From: Carposina sasakii
Lineage: Eukaryota > Arthropoda > Insecta > Lepidoptera > Carposinidae
DNA: 64,000 nt
Direction: 5' to 3'
Assembly (NCBI GenBank): GCA_014607495.2
Contig: CP053163.1
Coordinates: forward strand, 6,614,716-6,678,715
Positions within the stretch are counted from its first letter, which is position 1, and every line of letters begins with the position of its first letter. The notes beneath the pieces were generated by a model. It saw only the letters and a list, made by a program, of their open reading frames with translations. It made no database searches and was not told where the DNA came from. The position numbers were made by a program, and so were the translations under genes. This document shows, piece after piece, positions 12,186 to 19,798 of this stretch.

Positions 12186-12292
12186 CACGCGTCCTCGCGT
12201 GGGGTTTCTGGAAAGAAAGAGGATTTTGCAAAGTAACATGTATCACGCTCGGTCTTTCTGACCATTTTGACAGACTACCCGTCCTCAGGTAG
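12186..12292 (-). other. stem-loop array, block 1 (two hairpins)
   Basis: CACGC-GTCCTC-GCGTG (12186-12201) and CTACC-CGTCCTCA-GGTAG (12275-12292). Both follow the same flank (CCATTTTGACA), so they look like copies of one unit in which the stem changed on both sides while the GTCCTC loop stayed. GGTC-TTTCT-GACC (12251-12263) lies between them. Confidence 0.65.
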
Positions 12293-12494
12293 AACCGATG
12301 AATCTGTGAACAAGATAACTCAAGGAAGTATCTGCGCTCGGCCATTCTGCCTTAACTTAAATTTAAAGACTTCTTATTACAATAGTTCATGAAATCACAA
12401 AAATCGCTCATCGACCGTCAAGTTCCCAAAATCTTTACGTAAAGACATAAAAAATAAAAGATAAGCAGACTCGCACATACGTTTAAATCAGTCA

Positions 12495-12707
12495 GACCTT
12501 TCCTTCGGTCAACATTACAGTAACAGTTAGTCATATAGCCAGTCCTTCGGCTATCTACTATGGAAACACAGTCCTTCGGTTTCCAACACACACATGTAGC
12601 ACAGTCCATCGGCTACCTACTACGGAAACACGGTCCTTCGGTTTCCCACACACACACATGTAGCACTGTCCATCGGCTACAGCAGAAACTCGGTCCTTCG
12701 GTTCTGC
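12495..12707 (-). other. stem-loop array, block 2 (seven hairpins)
   Basis: Plus-strand hairpins: GACC..GGTC (12495-12510), ATAGCC..GGCTAT (12535-12554), TGGAAAC..GTTTCCA (12561-12585), GTAGC..GCTAC (12596-12616), GGAAAC..GTTTCC (12624-12646), TGTAGC..GCTACA (12659-12681) and GCAGAA(A)C..GTTCTGC (12682-12707). Six loops contain GTCCTTC or GTCCATC and the first contains TTTCCTTC. GTAGC-type and GGAAAC-type stems alternate, as in a tandem repeat of about 63 nt. On the sense strand the loops read GAAGGAC or GATGGAC. Confidence 0.75.
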
Positions 12708-12709
12708 CA

Positions 12710-12940
12710 CAAATACATACTACTGTCTGTCAAGGGTTTGTCAAAGTCACAATTTAAAAAAACCGGTCAGTAACTTGTACATCGCATATGAAAATTCATT
12801 CATTTAGACTCTGAGGTCACATTAATTTCGATATCAAAATTACTAGGAACTTGATGGTCTGGCACACACAAGGTAAATAATTCCAAAACAAGGCTACAGT
12901 ATACACAATCCATATAGAGTAACGTCAGTCAAGTAAGTCT
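12710..12940. other. spacer between hairpin blocks
   Basis: About 230 bases without clear hairpins or coding capacity, inside the 3' untranslated part of the LTR element. Confidence 0.4.
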
Positions 12941-13097
12941 AGTTGCCTCAATCTAGCAACTCTTGGAAACTTCCATCCAGTTTCCGTAAACCAGTCTAGT
13001 CACTTCCATCCAGTGACTCTTAGAAACTTCCATCCAGTTTCCGTATACCAGTCTAGTCACTTCCATCCAGTGACTCTTGAATACCTCTATCCGGTAT
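12941..13097 (-). other. stem-loop array, block 3 (six hairpins)
   Basis: Plus-strand hairpins: AGTTGC..GCAACT (12941-12961), GGAAAC..GTTTCC (12965-12985), AGTCAC..GTGACT (12998-13018), GAAAC..GTTTC (13023-13041), AGTCAC..GTGACT (13055-13075) and ATACC..GGTAT (13081-13097). Four share the loop TTCCATCCA. The last has a different stem in the same repeat position with pairing kept (A-C and G-T sides both changed). The repeat period is about 57 nt. Confidence 0.75.
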
Positions 13098-13129
13098 CCG
13101 TAAACCACTCTCAATCAGTCAACTCAACA

Positions 13130-14101
13130 TTAATTTGAACATGACGGTCCATCCCCGTCAAGTTCGCACAGATTATCATCACGGTCACATGTCAGCATGT
13201 CATTGGTAATGTCATTCGCAGGCATTCGCCTAAGTCTGTCATGTGCGTACTTATAGGTTCTATTGGAATTAAGGGCTTTAAGAACATAACGATTACCTTC
13301 AAGTACCTCCGATACCCTAAAAGGACCTCTATACTTCGGATCAATTAATCGAATTTCGAGTTCACCTGTAGTTACACGAGTTTTTGGCAAACCTGTTGTA
13401 AAATAACTGGAATATTCACCTAAAATAGTTAAAAGATCTGACTTTTTACAAGAGGGTATATCTGTGTCAACATTACTAAAGTCGTTACTGATACTAGAAT
13501 CGGTTAAAACGTCACAATTTAAAACTGTCAAATTATTTTGTTTTGAAATGCTAAAATTATTTGTTGACAAGTTAATAACGAAGTCTTGACTCAATATTTC
13601 ACGACCTAGCATAATATCACTACGCATATACACATCGGGTAAAACATGTAATAAAAGTTCTAAACAATAATCATTAATTTCAACATTACACAGTATTTGC
13701 TGGGTGCTGAATACACTGGTTTGACCAATTCCCATTAGAGAGACAGTTTTAGCAATTCTTTTACCATTGAAACTTGATGCAACGCTTTCTTTTATTAGTG
13801 AACACTCAGCACCCGAATCAAAATGAAAATCATAAAATCTACCTTGATTATTAAGAGCTCCGGTCGGTGGTAAAGCGGTAAGTGCAACTATCTTTCGTGG
13901 ATTCAGACGAATTTGACCTCGGCGCACCTCGAAGCCTAGGTACTCTACTTTTTCTTTCAGGAATGAGCACTTTTTAGGATTTAACGAAAATCCCTTCCCA
14001 GAAAGAACTTCTAATACTACCTTTAGTCTATCGAAAGCTTCGTCGATGTTACTGGCCACAACTAGCACGTCATCCATGTACACTACAACGTACTTGTTCA
14101 C
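13130..14101 (-). CDS. chimeric pol-like ORF: RT fragment, protease, integrase C-terminus
   Basis: The 323-residue ORF is a mosaic in one frame. Residues 1-80 are the palm and following part of a Ty3/gypsy RT, with the catalytic motif YMDD at about 8-11 and the EYLGFEV motif. Residues about 92-185 are an aspartic protease domain with FDSGAECSL, a GIGQTS flap-like stretch and IMLGREIL near the second strand. Residues about 223-253 match the start of an RT domain (YSSYFTTGLPKTRV), then join directly to an integrase C-terminal domain (DPKYRGPFRVSEVLEG...RRMP). The RT frame continues upstream of the first Met to about 14125, where it joins the protease of the upstream ORF. It cannot give a normal polyprotein, since most of RT, RNase H and the integrase core are absent, yet both internal joins keep the frame. 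Likely non-functional, or kept open because it is young. Confidence 0.75.
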   Translation of the reverse strand: MNKYVVVYMDDVLVVASNIDEAFDRLKVVLEVLSGKGFSLNPKKCSFLKEKVEYLGFEVRRGQIRLNPRKIVALTALPPTGALNNQGRFYDFHFDSGAECSLIKESVASSFNGKRIAKTVSLMGIGQTSVFSTQQILCNVEINDYCLELLLHVLPDVYMRSDIMLGREILSQDFVINLSTNNFSISKQNNLTVLNCDVLTDSSISNDFSNVDTDIPSCKKSDLLTILGEYSSYFTTGLPKTRVTTGELEIRLIDPKYRGPFRVSEVLEGNRYVLKALNSNRTYKYAHDRLRRMPANDITNDMLTCDRDDNLCELDGDGPSCSN

Positions 14102-14109
14102 GAGATCGC

Positions 14110-15339
14110 CTAGAGCATGTACGAGGCTATAGAAGTTTGTCCTATACCAGTCATAGAAACATTGTCATAAATTCGCTTACCACTAAATTTCAAAGCAATC
14201 GATTCTTTAACTAAGGAACACTCTGAACCTGAGTCGTAAGTAAATGGGAATGACTCACCAGAGTGACGCAGAGAACCCGAAGGCGCATTCACAATGCACA
14301 CGTCTACTCGCTTTTCCTTAGCTGGACCAGTTCCAGTGCCGCCGCCGGTACCGTTGTTCCCCTCCTTGATTTTCCTCTTCGGGCAGTCGGATGCATAGTG
14401 GCCTTGTTCCCGGCAGTTGAAGCAGGTGATGCGATCGGTTCTCCCTGTAGGTTGGTTGGTCGAGTTATGGTCCCCGTGAAAGGACATGTGTTTGGACCGG
14501 TCATCTTGCTTCTTCGAATTGGCTTTGTTGCGACATTGAAGAGATTTGTGGCCTAGTTGTCCACAATTAAAGCACTTGATGGTCACAGCAGATCCATTAG
14601 GTCGGTTTCTTTTTAGGTCGGGTCCATCACGATAAATACTTGATGAATAACTTCTCTTCAGGAACGAGACAGCCTTCAGTTCCTTTTGTAAATGGTTACG
14701 CGTCTTGATGTCAGTCGTTATAGCAATCCTCTGAACACGTGGCTCTTGTTTTGAAATATGAGCTAAGACAGTGGCTATTGCTATCTGTTCTGTAGTCAGT
14801 CCATTCCACCTTGCCATTAAGGATGTTATGAGGGTAGCGGTGTATGAGGCCAGGCACTCGTTATCTCTCGGTTTCTTGTCGTGCATACTGATGAGAAAGG
14901 AAGCAGCAGTTTCAGGACAGTCTAACCTTGCTACGAAAAGCTCCTTAAAATCGGCCCACGTCATATTAGGAAACGATATTGAAGACAGCCAAGATGATGC
15001 TTCGCCCTTGAGTGCGTGGTTTAACGCGATCATCAGAGAAGATCCATGGCGATGTCGATCTGTGATACACATGTCCGCGGTCGTTATCCAAGCTCGGGCG
15101 TCGATGTCTCTTTTCTCTGGGTCGAAATCAGGAAGGCGAATAGAGTCCGAAGATGCAGGTAGTTTTATTGCTTGCACCAACGCCAGAAAATTTTGATTTT
15201 GTTGCTCGAAGAGAAGACGCCATTTTTCTTCGCTCGAGTCACTATTTGAAGCACGTGTTTCATGTGGGTGATCCGGGTTGCATCCCACTTCTGATGACGT
15301 AGATGGGTCGAGTGGCGTGCCGTTAGGTGTGTCCGACAT
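14110..15339 (-). CDS. gag: Gag polyprotein with two zinc knuckles and truncated protease
   Basis: Open frame with a Retrotrans_gag-like capsid region (about residues 65-225, with WADFKELFVARLDCPE). Two CCHC zinc knuckles of exact spacing C-x2-C-x4-H-x4-C follow (CFNCGQLGHKSLQC and CFNCREQGHYASDC), then a Gly/Thr linker and the start of an aspartic protease with YDSGSECSL. The protease stops at GIGQTS, where the sequence passes into an RT fragment in another frame. The chosen start (AAG ATG at 15339, A at -3) has a better context than the in-frame ATG at 15381. Either start lies inside the 5' LTR, so translation would run through the LTR end and the usual primer-site position. The zinc knuckles bind RNA in this family, and the stem-loop array of the same transcript is an obvious candidate ligand (inference). 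Confidence 0.85.
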   Translation of the reverse strand: MSDTPNGTPLDPSTSSEVGCNPDHPHETRASNSDSSEEKWRLLFEQQNQNFLALVQAIKLPASSDSIRLPDFDPEKRDIDARAWITTADMCITDRHRHGSSLMIALNHALKGEASSWLSSISFPNMTWADFKELFVARLDCPETAASFLISMHDKKPRDNECLASYTATLITSLMARWNGLTTEQIAIATVLAHISKQEPRVQRIAITTDIKTRNHLQKELKAVSFLKRSYSSSIYRDGPDLKRNRPNGSAVTIKCFNCGQLGHKSLQCRNKANSKKQDDRSKHMSFHGDHNSTNQPTGRTDRITCFNCREQGHYASDCPKRKIKEGNNGTGGGTGTGPAKEKRVDVCIVNAPSGSLRHSGESFPFTYDSGSECSLVKESIALKFSGKRIYDNVSMTGIGQTSIASYML

Positions 15340-15730
15340 CTTCCAAAATCCGAAATAAAGAATGCGGCGTGTAGTAAACAAGCTTAATTAGGATTCACAA
15401 GCACTTTCACTGTATCTACGCACAAGATTACTAGGATTCTAGCGGATAACGTAGAAACGTGGTAAGTACAAGACAGAGGCTGATTAGCACCCGTGCTTCG
15501 CTCGACAGACGCAACACAAAGAACAGAATACCCTCCGGCTCAATTCAAACGACCCGGTGGTCGTTGTAAATCTACAGTGGCGCCCTCTCAGTACTCTGTC
15601 TTGTCTTTACCCAAGTGACAGCTGTCCTCAAGTCAGTGATAGCTGTCGACTTGACGTTTCTAACTTCAACTATTGAAAATAGATGGCGTTGGAGATCCGA
15701 CTGTAGGATATGACATCTTGATCTCCGACA
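15295..15730 (-). repeat. 5' LTR of the 11.7-15.7 kb element
   Basis: 436 bp, one visible mismatch to the 3' LTR. On the minus strand it ends ...CCATCTACGTCA, and the first bases after it (TCAGAAGTGGGATGCAACCC) are gag codons. A primer-binding site would have to be TGGGATGCAACCC, six bases past the LTR end, or another site. This is not certain. Confidence 0.85.
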
Positions 15731-15860
15731 TATATAAAAAAAACCCGCATCAAAATCCGTTCCCTAGTTTGAAAGATCTAAGCATACATAGGGACGGACA
15801 GATAGCGGCAAGCGACTTTGTTTTTATGTGGAGATAATGGACGTGTTGTCGAAGTAGCCC
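15731..15860. repeat. right half of the dispersed repeat split by the LTR element
   Basis: Continues the family seen at 11611-11732 with CCCGCATCAAAATCCGTTCC and AGCATACATAGGGACGGACA, a style common in moth dispersed repeats. Confidence 0.5.
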
Positions 15861-15904
15861 TCAGATACCTAAAAATAAATATATTGTTTATTTTGTTTAG
15901 TTAA

Positions 15905-16110
15905 AATCAAAAGCGGCTAAGTGCGAGTCGGACTCGCCCATGAAGGGTTCCGTGTGAAAAGTAAATTGCAGTTTACGATTTATGACTTATTAAAAAAACA
16001 CAACTTATAGATCTCGTTCAAACCAATTTTAGTCTCAATAGACCTATCTATAGATATACACAGACAGACAGACATGAAGAAACTATACGGGTTCCATTTA
16101 TTGCCATATG
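15905..16110 (+). repeat. dispersed repeat family F (GAGTCGGACTCG)
   Basis: Contains AAGTGCGAGTCGGACTCGCC, AAGGGTTCCGTG and a run of ACAGACAGACAGACA. Related pieces are at 34575-34660, 41025-41066 (minus), 42918-42950 and 63905-64000. No protein encoded. Confidence 0.55.
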
Positions 16111-16129
16111 TGTGTATTATTTACACAAA

Positions 16130-16825
16130 TAGTCGGGGGGCATCATTACTTTAACGAACGAGAATTGAAACGATGACGACGGCGACGACGATAATATTTA
16201 AACTAATCAATACACTAAAATATATCTTTCCTTAATAATAATCCTAATTAGGAGCTCCTAATTTAATTAACATGCATCACAAGCAGGTAAGTATACAGAA
16301 TTTATTGTCTTTCTGTCTGTTCCTACACATACTAATGGTTCAAAGGTTACGTGTATCATTGTAAAAAAATAGTAACGTATCAAAGACAAGCTAAGTGCCA
16401 ACCCTATGGTACAATGCAAATGGCGGTGCTTATTTAGGACGACGCAAATAATTTAAATGTAATTAGGATGAACCTGTGTACATTATGTTTACAATTTCAC
16501 TTTTACCACAAAATGGATAGAGCAATGTCTAAATCATCATCGTGCGTGACGCCTCGCTTACATAGCGTACCTCAGATTTGGAAAAATAACTGCTTTTTGC
16601 ACAGAACAGTATTAAACGAACATCGTAACCGCAGTAAATATGTGGGTCTAGAGCTCAAGGTGCTTAAACCATTTCACAATTGACAGCAAAATCGCCAATT
16701 TATCGAGTTGTTATTCACCGTTTATTTAGCGCGTTTCTAAAATGTGATATAATTTTTTTAAAAGGGAAAACAGACTTCCTCCCAAAACTCGAGCTTACTA
16801 AAGTAAAATTTTACTAAAGGGCAAA
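16130..16825. other. gene-free stretch
   Basis: No recognised gene or repeat. The open segment 16468-16683 plus (71 codons) has no domain and is probably chance. Confidence 0.35.
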
Positions 16826-17131
16826 TATATGTTGCGTTAAGCCGTGTACGAAGTTTAGAAGGCATAATATTGTCAGATTTATATGCCAGCAAATGATTAA
16901 ATAGGCCACATGACAAAAGAGAGAAATGAGTAGGCTTCGAAATTTTACGTCTGACAATATAAGCAACATATAATTACACTCCTTCCTGCCCTGTTCCCAA
17001 TCATTTGAGGTCGGTGCAATATGTAGGTACTCTTCTTTCATTCATCCCTATTATTCGTCATCTCGTTATTCTCATGTCTACCTCTTCCTCTATAACCATC
17101 TTACTTCGGACACGGCTTAACGCAACATATA
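16826..17131. mobile_element. 306-bp TIR element (MITE family B)
   Basis: TATATGTTGCGTTAAGCCGT at the left end is matched in reverse complement at the right end (ACGGCTTAACGCAACATATA). About 28 bases pair with one mismatch. The interior carries CCTGCCCTGTTCCCAATCAT and GAGGTCGGTGCAATATG, a block also found at 541-701 and 56325-56375. No transposase is encoded. Flanks (AAA on both sides) are compatible with a 3-bp target duplication but too short to prove it. Confidence 0.6.
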
Positions 17132-17149
17132 AATTCACCACTTAACAAA

Positions 17150-17220
17150 ATTATCTTCATCTTCATAAGCCTATTGCAGTCCACTACTGGACGTAGGCTT
17201 CCCCCTGCCATAGGGGGATT
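17150..17220 (-). mobile_element. RTE-type LINE 3' tail
   Basis: AGCCTATTGCAGTCCACTAC...GGACGTAGGC is the reverse complement of the conserved end that encodes AYVQQWTA in LINE copies such as 49240-49433. Confidence 0.55.
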
Positions 17221-17234
17221 TTGTTAGTAAAAAT

Positions 17235-17670
17235 TTCCACTATCTGTTTTTCGGCGACTCCATCATCAGACCCGCGTTTCCTTTATATTATGTGTAGCTG
17301 ACCAAAATTCTCTATAAAAATCTAAAAACGGACTACTCGTGCCTTTTATATTTGAGGATATCCCTAGATTCCTTAAAGATTCCATCATCAGATGTTATGT
17401 TTTATATGTAGGTGATCAAAACGCTCAGTAAAAGTATAAAAACAGGCTACATGTGCCTACAATATTTGAGGATTGCCCTCGATTTCTCCAAGATCCCATT
17501 ATCAGATCCTGACATGGTGAATATGGGACCAACTTGTAAGCATATCATGACAAACTATTAAAAAAAAATTGAAATCGGTTTATAAAAGACGGAGTTCTGA
17601 GGTAACACACATAAAATAAAAAAAAACATACAGACGAATTGATAACCTCTCTTTTATGAAGTCGGTTAAA
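17235..17670 (+). repeat. tandem-unit repeat family ending in GAAGTCGGTTAAA
   Basis: About three imperfect units of roughly 120 bases, anchored by CCATCATCAGAC (17260), CCATCATCAGATG (17383) and CCATTATCAGATCC (17497). They are followed by an A-rich segment and the end GAAGTCGGTTAAAA. The type of element is not known to me. Confidence 0.45.
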
Positions 17671-18239
17671 AATATAACTCCTATTGGTGGAAATGTATCG
17701 ATGACTTTGCGAACTATGCTGTCACTGGTAAATTTGTCTAAGCCGTCTGGTCGAACTATACGAAGCTCTGTAACCCCTTATTAGATCTGTATGGAAGTGC
17801 ACAAAGGTTGTCTGCATGCTGAAACACCAAACAGATTATACGCAGGTATGTAGTATAACATGCTTTTCAAAACTTACCTGGATTTGTCTATTCTATGGAG
17901 ATAAAGTCCATGTTATAACAGAAGCATACTTTCATTTTAATAAACAAATATTTTATTATAAAATTATTAATAAATATTTTATAAAGTGCTTTACAAGAAA
18001 AAAAAAGACTAACCTATAACAGAATATAAAACTTTCATTAGAAGCAAAAATTGTCAAGAAATGTTGATTCTAAATTTGATATCGTTAGCACAAATCTAAT
18101 TTGGATTTAGGTCACAAAATATTTGAACTGAAGAGAAAAGTTTTTGTTACCTTCTTCTTTTAGGAAAATCGGCACCAATGTAGTTTTCGAAGGCTCATCA
18201 AAGAAATGGTTTCAAAAAAATTGTACTAAAATACTCGTA

Positions 18240-18345
18240 AATTGGACTCCATAGGGAGTAAGTGGCAGTTGGGCAAACACTGAAATAATAGTGACGCCTG
18301 ATACAGTTAAATATTAAACACTGAAATACTGAACAGGTACCATTC
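18240..18345. repeat. fragment of the 58/60-kb foldback family tail
   Basis: AATAATAGTGACGCCTGATACAG matches the tail that follows the hairpins at 58440-58475 and 60508-60541. Confidence 0.4.
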
Positions 18346-19200
18346 ATTGAGATACGCTATTTTGGTGCTAAAAAATAACAAAAAAATTGCATACCAGGCT
18401 GTCCCTTACAGCCTGTACGAGTATAGCAAGTCCACAAATTAGGGAAACTTTTTTTAAATAATTATTTTTATGGTATATGGTGATTTTTCTGTCAGGTTTA
18501 TAACAACTAGCTCTATCAATATTAGGTTTAAAAATTGGACCATTAAAATTACAAATCCACTGTAAAACTACATTTTCACACCTAAAAATAGAGTAACATT
18601 TACATGCACAACTTCGACCAACAAAATCTGTACGTACTAAAAACAGTTACAAAAAGTGCTGCAAAAAGTAGAGCATACTGTGTGTTCGAAACACGTGTTT
18701 GCTGTTTTGTAGCTCCCAATAGCGCCAGTGTCGATTTGTTTTATGATCTATTCCTACTCGAATTTTCTAGTTCTAACACTTTTCAACTGCACAAGTTTTA
18801 TGCATGCAGGTTTTCAATAATATATGGCGCTAGAGTGGCGTTGAATAGTGTGGATGTTTGTTCGTTGTTACGATTTTTCTCGTTTGGTAGGTTTTCCTAA
18901 TATGAGATTACCTGTGGATTAAAAAAATTATGCTAACAGTTGTCAAATGTAACCTAGGGGCCTTACTTAAAAAAAAAACAAAAAGAACGTAGAAAAGAAC
19001 TTACGGCTTTGTAGATAACACCGTCTCTCCGTCTTTGTTTATTTTGACAGATATTCCATACAATTTGCTGACAAAAGTCGTGTTTAACGAGTGTATAAGT
19101 TTATGCTAGGTTGACATACATATGTTCTGAAGTACGAGTAGGTATACGCTGTACCTACTGTACAATTGGCAATTAAACATAAACACACGTCTGTGTTCCC
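18346..19200. other. gene-free stretch
   Basis: AT-rich. An open 98-codon segment at 18604-18900 plus has no recognisable domain. No repeat family was recognised. Confidence 0.3.
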
Positions 19201-19204
19201 GACA

Positions 19205-19380
19205 TGTGATAGTCAGAACTGCAATATCACAAAGGAAAGCCCACAGCCACTCTTAGTATAGAGGGGACAGTTGTAAATTATCTGTGACATTCGACTCATA
19301 CGACATGCATGATAGAAGATGCACTAATGTAAGATATTCTTGTGAAGCCCCGCATCAGCGTAGGATATTTTTTACAGTTT
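19205..19380 (+). mobile_element. dispersed SINE-like family C, diverged
   Basis: Contains AACTGCAATATCACAAAGGA, the middle block CGACATGCATGATAGAAG and the end GAAGCCCCGCATCAGCGTAGG. These occur in the same order at 40690-40880, 44825-45020 and 61735-61895, and in reverse at 38945-39270. Confidence 0.45.
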
Positions 19381-19411
19381 TATAAAGGTAAAAACTACTT
19401 ATTTGCAAAGT

Positions 19412-19550
19412 CGATCTATTCCGTTCCGATCCCAACAAGTGATCCCACAAAGGATGCGTTTTATTTAATGTTATAATTTTATTCCTATCCGATTCCGTCG
19501 CGGGATCAGATGAATATTTCATTTATTTTGTATTCCGTTCTGATCCCGTG
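19412..19550 (+). repeat. left arm of an outer inverted-repeat element
   Basis: Contains CGATCTATTCCGTTCCGATCCC-like and TATTCCGTTCTGATCCCGTG motifs. The reverse complements are found at 24194-24293, on the far side of the intact LTR element. Each arm carries the motif TTCCGNTCYGATCCC about three times. Confidence 0.5.
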
Positions 19551-19646
19551 TGTCTACTCAATGATTTTTTTAGTACTGTTAGCAAGTAAAACAGTAGGCA
19601 CATACAGTATTATTTTTCGAATGATTGTTGATTTTTACTAAGAGAT

Positions 19647-19734
19647 TGTTAAGTATGCGAACAGGGCGTGCAAATCAGAACACGGTCATTAGCGCACTGA
19701 GTGTATTTCGTCAAACATTGAAACATATACAACA
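19647..19734 (-). repeat. 3' LTR (88 bp)
   Basis: Identical base for base to 23992-24079. On the sense strand it begins TGTTGTATATG, so a TATA-like sequence lies five bases from its start, and it ends TTAACA. This is very short for an LTR. Confidence 0.9.
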
Positions 19735-19744
19735 TCTCTCCCGA
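19735..19744 (-). promoter_or_regulatory. polypurine tract for plus-strand priming
   Basis: Sense-strand TCGGGAGAGA ends exactly at the first base of the 3' LTR, the expected position for the plus-strand primer. Confidence 0.8.
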
Positions 19745-19798
19745 CATAGTTATCGTTACTTAATCTAAAAAAAAGGCAAAACTTAGATACTAAAATTG

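Larger units (their letters stand above)
11733..15730 (-). mobile_element. Ty3/gypsy-type LTR retrotransposon with rearranged pol
   Basis: Two direct repeats of 436 bp (11733-12168 and 15295-15730) begin TG and end CA, are flanked by a 4-bp duplication TATA, and differ at one visible base (12109 G versus 15671 T). This marks a complete and recent LTR insertion of 3998 bp. Reading on the minus strand, the order is 5' LTR, gag with two zinc knuckles, truncated protease, RT fragment, second protease, start of RT, integrase C-terminus, stem-loop array, 3' LTR. Most of RT, all of RNase H and the integrase catalytic core are missing, so it could move only with help from a related autonomous element. 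Confidence 0.85.

Noticed and set aside
12010..12345. 111-codon ORF on the minus strand
   Set aside because: It overlaps the 3' LTR and the first hairpin block. Its frame is open by chance and shows no domain.
12495..13097. CRISPR-like array
   Set aside because: Repeats are hairpins with varying stems in a eukaryotic retroelement. There are no constant repeats separated by unique spacers of fixed length.
14771..15196. 141-codon ORF on the plus strand
   Set aside because: Antisense shadow of gag.
11732..15730. tandem segmental duplication of 437 bp
   Set aside because: TG...CA ends, the TATA target duplication and gag-pol content between the repeats identify them as LTRs.
18604..18900. 98-codon ORF on the plus strand
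   Set aside because: No domain or repeat support.
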